From contig NZ_JALQCW010000038.1 of assembly GCF_023241715.1 (NCBI RefSeq), positions 1-64,000 on the forward strand: DNA of 64,000 bases, given 5' to 3'. A program made the translations under genes and the position numbers. The notes under the pieces are model-generated. The model did no database searches and was not told the origin of the DNA. It was given only the letters and a program-made list of their open reading frames with translations. The number at the start of each line of letters is the position of its first letter. Position 1 is the first letter of the stretch. Below, one piece after another: positions 7,789 through 15,734 of this stretch. The DNA is from Pseudomonas morbosilactucae (GTDB taxonomy: Bacteria > Pseudomonadota > Gammaproteobacteria > Pseudomonadales > Pseudomonadaceae).

Positions 7789-8745
7789 TCAGTGGCGGCG
7801 TTTGAGGGTGTCGGAGGGCAGTTCGCCGAATTGCTTGCGGTAGTTTTCCGAGAAGCGCCCCAGGTGCAGGAAGCCGAAGTCCATGGCCAGTTCGGTGACG
7901 TTGCGCACGTGGCTGCTGGGGTCGCGCAGGCAGGCGTGGACCCGCTCCAGCTTCTTCTGGCGGATGTAGTGCTTGGGGGTGGTCTGGGCGTTGCGCTCGA
8001 ACAGGCCGTACAGCGAGCGCAGGCTCATTTGCGCCTGTTGCGCCAGCTCTTCGCAGCCGATGTCTTGCTTGAGGTTGCGCTCGATGTAGTCGGCAATCGC
8101 CTCGAAGGTCGCCGACGATGAACCCAGGCCTGCGCGCCGGACGTTGGTCTTCATCAGGCTGAGCATTTTGCTGACCACGATCTGCGCGTAATGCTCCTGG
8201 ACCTTGGGCATGCACTCGGCCGCCTCGGCCTCGCGACAGACCATGCTCAGCAGGTTGATAAAGCCTTCCAGCTCATGCAACTGGTAGCGGTTTTCCAAAA
8301 AGCGCACGCCCTGCCCCGGGTACAGCCAGCGCTGTTCCTGGCACACCGACTCCAGCAGGCGGGTGGGCATCTTGATGATGAATTTTTCGCAATCGTCGGA
8401 ATAGGTCAGGTCCACCGGGTCATCGGGGTTGATCAGCAACAGTTCGCCCGGGGCGAAGTAATGTTCCTGCTGATGGCCGCGCCACAGGCAGTGGCCGCGC
8501 AACAGAACTTGCAGGTGGTAGATGGTTTCCAGGGCCGGCGAGGTTACACGCACGCTGCCGCCGTAACTGATGCTGCACAAGTCGAGGCTGGCAAACTGGC
8601 GGTGATTGAGGCTGGCCTGGGGGCTGCCGGACTTGGGCAGGCGAATGCAGTGATTGCCCACGTGCTGGTTCACATAGCCGGATACCGCGTAGGGGTCGGC
8701 CTGCACAAACACCCGACTGCGCTCACTCAACAGATGCGTTTCCAT
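7789..8745 (-). CDS. benR: AraC/XylS-family transcriptional activator BenR
   Basis: A 318-residue regulator. The N-terminal part (about 1-200) is the AraC-binding-like ligand domain and the C-terminal 100 residues contain two helix-turn-helix units with the family signature (ELAMDFGFLHLGRFSENYRK near 290-310). It should bind benzoate and activate benA and benF through the TGCA-N6-GGnTA boxes seen at both. It lies between catA and benA in the same direction. The leader has AATAACAA (8769-8762) just before the Shine-Dalgarno, matching the known control of benR mRNA by Crc in P. putida. Confidence 0.93.
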   Translation of the reverse strand: METHLLSERSRVFVQADPYAVSGYVNQHVGNHCIRLPKSGSPQASLNHRQFASLDLCSISYGGSVRVTSPALETIYHLQVLLRGHCLWRGHQQEHYFAPGELLLINPDDPVDLTYSDDCEKFIIKMPTRLLESVCQEQRWLYPGQGVRFLENRYQLHELEGFINLLSMVCREAEAAECMPKVQEHYAQIVVSKMLSLMKTNVRRAGLGSSSATFEAIADYIERNLKQDIGCEELAQQAQMSLRSLYGLFERNAQTTPKHYIRQKKLERVHACLRDPSSHVRNVTELAMDFGFLHLGRFSENYRKQFGELPSDTLKRRH

Positions 8746-8761
8746 AACCCGGTCACTCTGA

Positions 8762-8769
8762 TTGTTATT
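8762..8769 (-). promoter_or_regulatory. Putative Hfq/Crc site in the benR leader
   Basis: Minus-strand AATAACAA, a perfect AAnAAnAA match, lies directly upstream of CAGAG and 16 nt before the benR ATG. benR mRNA is an established Crc target in P. putida; binding here is inferred. Confidence 0.6.
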
Positions 8770-8849
8770 ATCGGACGGTGATCGATCGCCACCGCTGGCT
8801 TATCACGCAACGCTTTTAAACACTGTTTTACAACGCTTGCCACAATGCC

Positions 8850-8886
8850 AAAAACCACGGGACGGCCGCTAGGTCATCCCGTGGTT
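8850..8886 (-). terminator. Rho-independent terminator after catBCA
   Basis: On the minus strand the stem AACCACGGGA / TCCCGTGGTT (8886-8877 and 8862-8853), with a 14-nt loop, is followed by a T run reaching 8850. It starts 23 nt after the catA stop and separates catBCA from benR, implying that benR has its own promoter. Confidence 0.75.
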
Positions 8887-8908
8887 GGAAACATCAGCAC
8901 ATCATTTA

Positions 8909-9838
8909 TCAGTCTTCCAGGGCGCGCACTCGCTCCATGCGCTGCTGCTCTTCAGGCTGGGCCGACGACTGCAGGGTGAAGTCGAACTCGATTTCGGCAA
9001 AGCGCCCGCTGACGCCCAGTGCCTGGGCCCGCGCCGGGTCTTCGCTGAAGGTGATCTGGGCGATCAGCTCGTCGCGGGTGGCGTAGGCGAAGTCGTCGTG
9101 CAGGTACTGATCGCCGTCCAGGTTGATCTGGGTGGTCAGGTGACGATGGTCGTCCGCCGAGATAAAGAAGTGGATGTGCGCCGGGCGCTGGCCGTGGCGA
9201 CCCAATTGGTCCAGCAGTTGCTGGGTCGGGCCATCCGGCGGGCAGCCGTAGCCGGACGGCACGATGCTGCGGAAGCGATAGCGGCCCTCGGCGTCGGTGA
9301 CGATGCGCCGGCGCAGGTTGAACTCCGACTGGCTGCCGTCGAAGTAGGAATAGGTGCCGCCGGTGTTGGCGTGCCACACGTCGACAATGGCCCCGGCCAA
9401 TGGCTCGCCGGCGGTGTTCTTGACCTGGCCCTGCATGAACAGCACCACGCCCGGGTCGACGCCGTCGTCGAGGCGCGCTTCGCCCTGGCTCAGGGGTGCG
9501 CCGGCCACGTACAGCGGGCCCTCGATGGTGCGCGGGGTGCCGCCGCTTTTGCCGGCCTGTTCGTCGGCGGCGTCCATCAGCAGGTCCAGGTAGTGCTCAA
9601 GGCCCAGGCCGGCCACCAGCAAACCGGCTTCCTGGCGCGCACCCAGCACGTTGAGGTAGTTGACGGCTTTCCAGAATTCTTCCGGGGTCACTGCCAGGTC
9701 TTCGATGATGTTCACCGAGTCACGCAGGATGCGGTAGATGATCGCCTTGGCCCGTGGGTTGCCGCCTTCGGTGAACTGGCCGCTGGCCTCTTCGAGAAAC
9801 TGCTGGGCGGCGGCAGTATGGGAGATTTTGACGTTCAT
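8909..9838 (-). CDS. catA: Catechol 1,2-dioxygenase CatA
   Basis: A 309-residue intradiol ring-cleavage dioxygenase converting catechol and O2 to cis,cis-muconate. The non-haem Fe(III) ligands are recognisable: a tyrosine in GTYSYFD (about 163), a tyrosine in SGYGCPPDG (197), and His221 and His223 (RPAHIHFF). The helical N-terminal dimerisation domain occupies residues 1-100. It is third in catBCA, 52 bp after catC, and carries a good GAGGA ribosome site. Confidence 0.97.
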   Translation of the reverse strand: MNVKISHTAAAQQFLEEASGQFTEGGNPRAKAIIYRILRDSVNIIEDLAVTPEEFWKAVNYLNVLGARQEAGLLVAGLGLEHYLDLLMDAADEQAGKSGGTPRTIEGPLYVAGAPLSQGEARLDDGVDPGVVLFMQGQVKNTAGEPLAGAIVDVWHANTGGTYSYFDGSQSEFNLRRRIVTDAEGRYRFRSIVPSGYGCPPDGPTQQLLDQLGRHGQRPAHIHFFISADDHRHLTTQINLDGDQYLHDDFAYATRDELIAQITFSEDPARAQALGVSGRFAEIEFDFTLQSSAQPEEQQRMERVRALED

Positions 9839-9890
9839 GATTAATTCCTCATCTTGTATTTATTAGAGTGTTGAACGGGCTGGCACGGGC

Positions 9891-10181
9891 TCAGCGGTCA
9901 TCCTCATGAATGGACGAAGGATGCCTGCACATCGCATCGACTTCGATAGCCATGTACGGGTACAGCGGCAATTGCATCAGCAGGTCGTGCAGTTCTTGCA
10001 CGCTGTCGACGTCGAACACGCTGTAGTTGGCGTACAGGCCGGCGATGCGCCACAGGTGCCGCCACTTGCCCTGCTGTTGCAGGCGCTGGGCCAGGGCCTT
10101 TTCGTCGGCCTTGAGCTGGGCGGCGCGTTCGGGGTTCATATCGACCGGCAGATTCACGGTCATCTTGACGTGGAACAGCAT
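9891..10181 (-). CDS. catC: Muconolactone delta-isomerase CatC
   Basis: A 96-residue cytoplasmic enzyme isomerising (+)-muconolactone to 3-oxoadipate enol-lactone. The small ferredoxin-like fold is recognised from FHVKMTVNLP at the start and GLYANYSVFDVDS in the middle. Start: ATG at 10181 with GAGGAG upstream; an ATG at 10226 would overlap catB and lacks a ribosome site. It follows catB by 10 bp. It completes the part of the catechol branch encoded here; the later 3-oxoadipate steps (catD/pca) are not in the window. Confidence 0.96.
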   Translation of the reverse strand: MLFHVKMTVNLPVDMNPERAAQLKADEKALAQRLQQQGKWRHLWRIAGLYANYSVFDVDSVQELHDLLMQLPLYPYMAIEVDAMCRHPSSIHEDDR

Positions 10182-10191
10182 GACGCTCTCC

Positions 10192-11340
10192 TCAGACGTG
10201 ATGAAGGGTGGGGGTGTTTTTGTCACGGCGGAAGAACGCCAGGCGCTCCTCGTCCAGGCTCAAGCCCAGGCCTGGGGCCGTGGACACATGCAGTTGGAAG
10301 TCGCGGTAGACCGGTGGCTCTTGAAGGATGTCCTCGGTCAGCAGCAAGGGACCAAAGAGCTCGGTGTCCCAACTCAGCTTGTTCAGGGTCAGGAAGGCAT
10401 GGGCCGAGGCCAGGGTGCCGATGCCGCCTTCGAGCATGGTGCCGCCGTACAGGCCGATGCCCGCTGCCTCGGCAATCGCCGCGGTGCGCAGGGTGGCGCG
10501 GGGGCCGCCGTTTTTGGCGATCTTCAGGGCGAACACCGACGCCGCACCTTCGCGGGCAAGGTTGAAGGCGTCTTCCACGCATTCGATGGATTCGTCAGCC
10601 ATGATCGGCGCCGGGCTCGAAGCGTTGAGGCGAACCATGCCCGAACGGTTGTTGCGCGAGATGGGTTGTTCGATCAGGTCGATGCCGTTGCCGCCGAGGA
10701 TGCGGCAGGCCCGCAAGGCCACGGCCTCGTCCCAGGCCTGGTTGACGTCGACCCGCACGCTGGCGCGGTCGCCCAGGGCTTTTTTGATCGCGATCACGTG
10801 GGCCAGGTCGCGGTCCACTTCACCGGCGCCGATCTTCAGCTTGAAGATGCGGTGGCGGCGCAGGTCGAGCATCTGTTCGGCTTCGGCGATGTCTTTGGCG
10901 GTGTCGCCGCTGGCCAGGGTCCAGGCCACGGGCAAGGCATCCCGCACGCGGCCGCCCAACAGCTCGCTGACCGGCAACCCCAGGCGTTTGCCCTGGGCGT
11001 CGAGCAAGGCGCTTTCGATACCTGATTTGGCGAAGGTGTTGCCACGGATGCTGCGCTCAAGGCGCAACATGGCGGCGTTGATGTTGGCGCCGTCTTGACC
11101 GACCAGCAGCGGGGTAAAGAAACGGTCGATGTTGGTTTTGATGCTGTCGGGGCTTTCGTTGCCGTAAGCCAGGCCACCGATGGTGGTGGACTCGCCAATC
11201 CCTTCGATACCGTCTGCGCAACGCAGGCGGATCAGCACCAGGGTCTGGTTCTGCATGGTGTGCATGGCCAGCTTGTGGGGGCGGATGGTCGGCAGATCGA
11301 CGATAATCGTTTCGATCGATTCAATGGCGGAAGCAAGCAT
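10192..11340 (-). CDS. catB: Muconate cycloisomerase CatB
   Basis: A 382-residue enolase-superfamily enzyme that lactonises cis,cis-muconate to muconolactone using Mn2+. Its barrel domain contains the catalytic lysines in FKLKIG (167 and 169) and the metal-ligand strand VRVDVNQ near 198. Start: ATG at 11340 has a GACGGG ribosome site at good spacing. An ATG two codons upstream (11346) is too close to it, and a start at 11466 would run into catR. It is the first gene of catBCA, divergent from catR across a CatR palindrome. Confidence 0.95.
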   Translation of the reverse strand: MLASAIESIETIIVDLPTIRPHKLAMHTMQNQTLVLIRLRCADGIEGIGESTTIGGLAYGNESPDSIKTNIDRFFTPLLVGQDGANINAAMLRLERSIRGNTFAKSGIESALLDAQGKRLGLPVSELLGGRVRDALPVAWTLASGDTAKDIAEAEQMLDLRRHRIFKLKIGAGEVDRDLAHVIAIKKALGDRASVRVDVNQAWDEAVALRACRILGGNGIDLIEQPISRNNRSGMVRLNASSPAPIMADESIECVEDAFNLAREGAASVFALKIAKNGGPRATLRTAAIAEAAGIGLYGGTMLEGGIGTLASAHAFLTLNKLSWDTELFGPLLLTEDILQEPPVYRDFQLHVSTAPGLGLSLDEERLAFFRRDKNTPTLHHV

Positions 11341-11426
11341 GTCCATACCCGTCAGGTTCTTGAAGTTATGGAACCGATTCTGTTCCGGCTTTTTCCGAGG
11401 TTCCAATATAGAATTGATCTGGCTCG

Positions 11427-11441
11427 ATACCTTAAAGGTAT
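11427..11441. promoter_or_regulatory. CatR operator (recognition palindrome) between catB and catR
   Basis: ATAC-N7-GTAT, here the perfect palindrome ATACCTTAAAGGTAT apart from its central base. It lies 24 bp before the catR ATG and about 87 bp before the catB start. This is the dyad described for CatR/ClcR-type LysR regulators, where muconate-bound CatR activates catB and represses its own gene. Confidence 0.75.
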
Positions 11442-11464
11442 TCACAAATCTCATCGGAGGCTGC

Positions 11465-12352
11465 ATGGAGCTGCGTCATCTGCGTTACTTCCAGGTGCTG
11501 GGGCAAACCCTCAACTTCACCCGCGCCGCCGAGCGCCTGCACATCGCCCAGCCGCCCTTGAGCCGGCAGATCCAGCAACTGGAGGACGAACTCGGGGTGC
11601 TGTTGCTGGAGCGCGGCCGACCGCTGCGGCTAACCGAGGCCGGGCGGTTTTTCTATGACCATTCCAGCGTGCTGCTGGAGCAGTTGACCAAGGTTTGCGA
11701 CAACACCCGGCGCATCGGCCAAGGGCAAAAAACCTGGCTGGGCATCGGGTTTGCGCCCTCCACGCTGTACGGGGTGCTGCCACAACTGATCCGCCGCCTG
11801 CGCGGCAACGAGGGCCTGGAGCTGGAACTCGGGCTCTCGGAAATGACCACCTTGCAACAAGTCGAAGCCCTCAAGGCCGGGCGTATCGACATTGGCTTCG
11901 GGCGCATTCACATCGACGACCCGGCCATCGTCCAGCGCGTGCTGACCGAGGATCGCCTGGTGGCCGCCCTGCCCGCCGGCCACCCGCTGCTGGGGCAACC
12001 GGTGACCCTGGCGCAACTGGCCGAAGAGCCCTTTGTGCTGTACCCCGGCAACCCACGGCCCAGCTATGCCGACCATGTGATCGCGCTGTTCGGCGCCCAC
12101 GGCCTGAACATCAAGATTGCCCAGTGGACCAATGAGCTGCAGACCGCCATCGGCCTGGTGGGCGCCGGTATCGGCATCACCCTGGTGCCGGCCTCGGTGC
12201 AGGTGCTGCACCGCGATGACATCGGCTTCAGCCCCTTGCTGGAAAGCAACGCCACCTCCCCCATCATCCTCAGCCGCCGGGTCGGCGACGGCTCGCCCGG
12301 GCTGGAACATTGCCTGCGGATGATCGACGAACTGCGCGCCGGCCGAACCTGA
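11465..12352 (+). CDS. catR: LysR-type regulator CatR
   Basis: A 295-residue LysR-family protein with an N-terminal winged helix-turn-helix (residues 1-60, FTRAAERLHIAQPPLSRQI) and a periplasmic-binding-like effector domain that should sense cis,cis-muconate. Start: ATG at 11465 with GGAGG 4 nt upstream; an earlier in-frame ATG would overlap catB. It is divergent from catBCA with the CatR palindrome between them. Assignment as CatR rests on family plus position. Confidence 0.93.
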   Translation: MELRHLRYFQVLGQTLNFTRAAERLHIAQPPLSRQIQQLEDELGVLLLERGRPLRLTEAGRFFYDHSSVLLEQLTKVCDNTRRIGQGQKTWLGIGFAPSTLYGVLPQLIRRLRGNEGLELELGLSEMTTLQQVEALKAGRIDIGFGRIHIDDPAIVQRVLTEDRLVAALPAGHPLLGQPVTLAQLAEEPFVLYPGNPRPSYADHVIALFGAHGLNIKIAQWTNELQTAIGLVGAGIGITLVPASVQVLHRDDIGFSPLLESNATSPIILSRRVGDGSPGLEHCLRMIDELRAGRT

Positions 12353-12366
12353 GCCCGGCGTTTAAT

Positions 12367-12387
12367 CGCGACCCGCCACGGGTCGCG
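12367..12387 (+). terminator. Strong hairpin after catR
   Basis: Perfect 9-bp stem CGCGACCCG / CGGGTCGCG with loop CCA, 14 nt after catR. No T run follows, so it may work with Rho or as a 3' stabiliser. Confidence 0.4.
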
Positions 12388-12396
12388 CCTCCCCTG

Positions 12397-12459
12397 TGCA
12401 GAAAAGGGATAAAGGTCTGCACAAAGCGGCTATTGCCCGCCCCACCACGTGCCTAGCCT
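12397..12459 (+). promoter_or_regulatory. benF promoter with two-box BenR operator
   Basis: Direct repeats TGCA-GAAAAG-GGATA (12397-12411) and TGCA-CAAAGC-GGCTA (12418-12432) have starts 21 bp apart. The -10 TAGCCT (12454-12459) begins 21 nt after the second box. The geometry is identical to the benA promoter in this window, which places the porin gene under BenR although it lies on the other side of catBCA-catR. Confidence 0.87.
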
Positions 12460-12480
12460 GCGCGGCAGTGAACTGCTTTC

Positions 12481-12491
12481 AATAACAATAA
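12481..12491 (+). promoter_or_regulatory. Putative Hfq/Crc site in the benF leader
   Basis: AATAACAATAA (AAnAAnAA) directly precedes the GAGTG ribosome site of the porin gene. It has the same placement as the sites at benA, benK and benR. Confidence 0.5.
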
Positions 12492-12503
12492 GAGTGAAAA
12501 GCA

Positions 12504-13766
12504 ATGAAACCTGCGAAGAACCTGGGCGTGCTGTCCTGCGGCGCGCTGTGCCTGAGTGCCCCCCTTCCCCTGTTGGCCGATGACGGCGGCTTTATCAAAG
12601 ACGCGACGGCCACCCTGCAAGCGCGAAACTACTTTTTCAGCCGGGACTACTCCGATATCCGCGGCCCGGAAAAATCCATGGCTCAGGAATGGGCCCAAGG
12701 CTTCATCCTCAATGTCAAATCCGGCTATACACCGGGGTGGGTGGGCATCGGGGTGGACGCCATCGGCACCCTGGGGCTCAAGCTGGACAGCGGCAAGGGC
12801 CGGGTCAACAGCGGCCTGCTGCCAGTGCAAGCGGATGGCGAGGCGGCGGACAGTTACAGCCGACTGGGGGCGGCACTGAAAGTGCGCTTGGGCAAAACCG
12901 AGCTGCGGGTCGGTGAGTTGCAACCCAACCTGCCGGTGCTGAGCTTCAGTGATATCCGCTTGCTGCCGCCGTCCTATCAGGGTGCCAGCCTGACCTCCAA
13001 CGACATCGACGGCCTGACCCTGCAAGGCGGCCACCTGCGCTCCACCAGCCTGCGCAACGAATCCGGCCACAGCGACTTGCAGGCCATGCTGGGCCATGTA
13101 CCGCAACGCCAGGTCAGCAGCGACGGGTTCAACTACGGCGGTGCCGACTACGCCTTCAATGGCAAGCGCACCACAGTCAGCGCCTGGTACGGCCAGTTGG
13201 AAGACCTCTATCAACAGCGCTTTCTCGGCCTCAAGCACAGTCAGCCAGTGGGCACCTGGGTTCTCGGGGCCAACCTCGGCTACTACGACGCCAATGAGGA
13301 CGGCCGCCAATTGCTGGGGCCGATCGACAACCGGGCGTTCTTCTCCCTGCTCTCGGCCAAGCGTGGCGGGCATACCTTCTATGTGGGCTACCAGGGAATG
13401 TTCGGCGACAGTTCGTTCCCCCGGGTGTTTGCCAACATTACGCCCCTGGGCAACGAAGTACCGACCTATGAGTTCGCCTACGCCGACGAGCGCTCGTGGC
13501 AGGCGCGCTATGACTATGACTTCGCGGCCATGGGCATTCCCGGCCTGACCACCACCGTGCGCTACATCAGCGGCGACAATGTGGACACCGGCAAAGGCTA
13601 TGAAGGCAAGGACTGGGAACGCGACCTGGACATCGGTTATGTGGTGCAGTCTGGCACCCTGGGCGGTCTGGGGATCAAACTGCGCAACGTCGCGGCGCGC
13701 TCCAACTACCGTACCGACATCGATGAGAACCGGGTGTTGCTGAGCTATACGTGGAAGCTGTTGTAG
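12504..13766 (+). CDS. benF: Benzoate-specific OprD-family porin, BenF-like
   Basis: A 420-residue outer-membrane protein with a signal peptide of about 25 residues, many alternating-polarity beta strands, and a final LLSYTWKLL strand ending in the short aromatic/hydrophobic C-terminus of the OprD family (18-stranded monomeric channel). The start GGFIKDATATLQARNYFFSRDY is diagnostic of OprD/OpdK-type porins. The BenR operator and neighbouring benzoate genes indicate benzoate uptake across the outer membrane. It is single-gene, with REPs downstream. Confidence 0.88.
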   Translation: MKPAKNLGVLSCGALCLSAPLPLLADDGGFIKDATATLQARNYFFSRDYSDIRGPEKSMAQEWAQGFILNVKSGYTPGWVGIGVDAIGTLGLKLDSGKGRVNSGLLPVQADGEAADSYSRLGAALKVRLGKTELRVGELQPNLPVLSFSDIRLLPPSYQGASLTSNDIDGLTLQGGHLRSTSLRNESGHSDLQAMLGHVPQRQVSSDGFNYGGADYAFNGKRTTVSAWYGQLEDLYQQRFLGLKHSQPVGTWVLGANLGYYDANEDGRQLLGPIDNRAFFSLLSAKRGGHTFYVGYQGMFGDSSFPRVFANITPLGNEVPTYEFAYADERSWQARYDYDFAAMGIPGLTTTVRYISGDNVDTGKGYEGKDWERDLDIGYVVQSGTLGGLGIKLRNVAARSNYRTDIDENRVLLSYTWKLL

Positions 13767-13804
13767 AGCCCCACCCGTAACAGGGGCGCAAGGTTTGAGG
13801 GCGT

Positions 13805-13877
13805 GATCGCTGGCAAGCCAGCGCCTACAAGGGGATATGCGGCGTAACCATCCTGTAGGAGCCGGCTTGCCGTCGAT
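13805..13877. repeat. Inverted REP pair between benF and the outer-membrane protein gene
   Basis: REP copies at 13805-13829 and 13854-13877 in opposite orientation, between two convergent genes. The second copy has one change in the core (CCGTCGAT). This BIME-type pair may serve as the 3' end of both transcripts. Confidence 0.8.
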
Positions 13878-13881
13878 GGCT

Positions 13882-14634
13882 TTAGAAAGCCAGGCCGACC
13901 TTGACGCCGTATTCGTTGCGCTTGAGGCGGGTGTTGTCGGCGACGTCCGAATCCTGGTCCAGCTTGTATTCGGTGCGGGTGTAGTAGACACCGGCCATGA
14001 CTGGCATCGCGGCGTTCTGGTTCATCAGGAAGCTGACTTCGGCGTAAGGGTTGGTGCGGTCCTTGAGGTCCACGTTGTCGCTGCCCAGGCCATCGACCTT
14101 GATGTGGGTCTTGGCGTTGAAGGCGCGGCGTGCCCCCAATTCCACTCGCAGGGTGCCGTTGTCGAACTGGTGGTTGTAGCCCACTGCTGCCTTGGCGAAC
14201 GGCGACTTGTTGGTCAGGTGCAGGTCGAAGTCGTCGGTCTCGGGCTCGTAGCGGGTCCAGCTGTAACCGCCGCCCACCAGCACGTCGACAAAATTGCGCG
14301 CATCCAGGGCGGCGCGCCAGCCCAGGTCCAGGTCGGCTTGCCCTTCCTTGAGCTTGTTATCGTCGCTTTTGCCGAACTTGGCTTCGACACCTGCCTGGTA
14401 GACCCACCCGGCTTCACCGGTCAGCTTGTTGCCGAAGGTGTAGAACACCCCGGCCTCGGGCAGGTGGTAGTCCTGCCTGTCGCCCCCGTCGTCGAGCTTG
14501 AAGTCGTTGTAACTGCCCATGATGCCCAGGGTAGAAATGGGGCCGGTGGCCGGTGCCGCCATGACGCAAACCGGCAGCGCGGCCAGGACAACGGCGGAGG
14601 ATTTCACCAGCAGGCGTGCGAGTAACCTTGACAT
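13882..14634 (-). CDS. Outer-membrane beta-barrel protein of unknown function
   Basis: A 250-residue protein with a clear signal peptide (residues 1-27, cleavage after VMA), then regularly spaced amphipathic strands and a C-terminal strand ending in VKVGLAF, whose terminal phenylalanine is the BAM recognition signal. The pattern suggests an 8- to 10-stranded barrel of the OmpA-like/porin-like small OMP type. It is convergent with benF and divergent from the RDD gene, and has a GGAG ribosome site. I do not recognise a named family, and no BenR box lies upstream, so a link with benzoate is not supported. Confidence 0.7.
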   Translation of the reverse strand: MSRLLARLLVKSSAVVLAALPVCVMAAPATGPISTLGIMGSYNDFKLDDGGDRQDYHLPEAGVFYTFGNKLTGEAGWVYQAGVEAKFGKSDDNKLKEGQADLDLGWRAALDARNFVDVLVGGGYSWTRYEPETDDFDLHLTNKSPFAKAAVGYNHQFDNGTLRVELGARRAFNAKTHIKVDGLGSDNVDLKDRTNPYAEVSFLMNQNAAMPVMAGVYYTRTEYKLDQDSDVADNTRLKRNEYGVKVGLAF

Positions 14635-14818
14635 TGCTTTTCAATCTCCATTTAGAAGGCAAATCATTTACCAACGCCTTCGAACAGCAGGACTTTGAAA
14701 AGGTTCAGGTTTTCTTGCCACCCTGTGCACCACCCCACAGTTTTACGCCGTTGGGACGGCCTTCAGTGTTGCACCGTACAATGCGCCACCCGCTCTGCCA
14801 GGAATTCCGGAAACCCAC

Positions 14819-15319
14819 ATGGACGTCTCAAGAACCCAACTGATCCTGCGCCGCGGCGTTGCCTTTGTGCTCGACCACGTGGTGGTGGTACTGGTGTATT
14901 TAATCCTGTCCCTGGGCCTTCACGGGCTGCTGGCGCTGCCATCGGTCAGCGCAATGCTCGAGCTTGAGCAACAGCGGTGGCGGGAACCCTATCTGCATTC
15001 GATCCTGTTCATGGTGATCGGGCCCTTGTGCTTCGTGGCCTGGGAGTACTTGTTCAAGGGGCGGACACCCGGCAAGTACGCCTTGGGCCTGGTGGTGATC
15101 AATGGCGCGGGTGGCGCGCCGACGCTGATCCAGGTGCTGATCAGGGGCGCGACCCGCTACCCGGAAGCAGCCTTGCTGTTTATCCCCTTTCTGGCCTGCA
15201 CGGAATCACGCCGCTGCCAGCGAATAGGCGATATGCTCGCCCGCACCTACGTGATCCCGCGCAAGGACCTGCAGCAGATGCGTAGCGAAATGCCCGAACA
15301 GCCAACGACCCAGCCTTGA
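14819..15319 (+). CDS. RDD-family membrane protein
   Basis: A 166-residue inner-membrane protein with the RDD signature: the first helix starts RRGVAFVLDH with the conserved Arg-Asp, the middle motif is FKGRTPGKYALGLVVI, and the tail has RRCQRIGDMLARTYV. Three hydrophobic segments lie near 12-35, 58-78 and 105-125. The function of RDD proteins is poorly defined (transport or stress roles are suggested for some). It is followed 36 bp later by a small cytoplasmic protein gene on the same strand. Confidence 0.8.
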   Translation: MDVSRTQLILRRGVAFVLDHVVVVLVYLILSLGLHGLLALPSVSAMLELEQQRWREPYLHSILFMVIGPLCFVAWEYLFKGRTPGKYALGLVVINGAGGAPTLIQVLIRGATRYPEAALLFIPFLACTESRRCQRIGDMLARTYVIPRKDLQQMRSEMPEQPTTQP

Positions 15320-15355
15320 ACCATCAAGGCTGCCCGTGCCCCTCAAGGAGCCCTG

Positions 15356-15691
15356 ATGCCCGCCCACGCACCCCATCACCAACTGGCCCTGGACCGCTTC
15401 CTCGCCGCCCGCCCCGATCTGCGCGAATCGCTGGACAAGCTCAACCCGCTGGAGGCCCAGGTCAAGGGCGAAACCCCGGAGCAGTACCGCGACGAACGTC
15501 TGCACGAAGCCTTCGAGGCCGAAGCCGAACGCCTGGGGCTGTTTGCCTGGGAACTGAGCTTGCAATTGACGGCCGCCAGCGCTGAAGATTTCCAGGCCCA
15601 GCGCCTGGAAGTGCACAAGGAAGTGGCGGAAATGGCTGGCATGGACTGGGCAGAATACTGCCAGTTGCACGGCCTGGACTTCGTACGCTAG
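15356..15691 (+). CDS. Small conserved cytoplasmic protein, probably DUF6388 family
   Basis: A 111-residue, acidic, mostly helical protein without signal peptide or membrane segment (RDERLHEAFEAEAERLGLF, MAGMDWAEYCQLH). It resembles an uncharacterised family common in Pseudomonas; DUF6388 is my best recollection and is not certain. The ribosome site AAGGAG precedes the ATG. It lies between RDD and DUF1275 genes with short gaps, so co-transcription is possible. No function can be assigned. Confidence 0.65.
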   Translation: MPAHAPHHQLALDRFLAARPDLRESLDKLNPLEAQVKGETPEQYRDERLHEAFEAEAERLGLFAWELSLQLTAASAEDFQAQRLEVHKEVAEMAGMDWAEYCQLHGLDFVR

Positions 15692-15734
15692 GCACCGTTC
15701 ACCCGCTAGGACCACCGCCCATGAGTGCTCGCTG

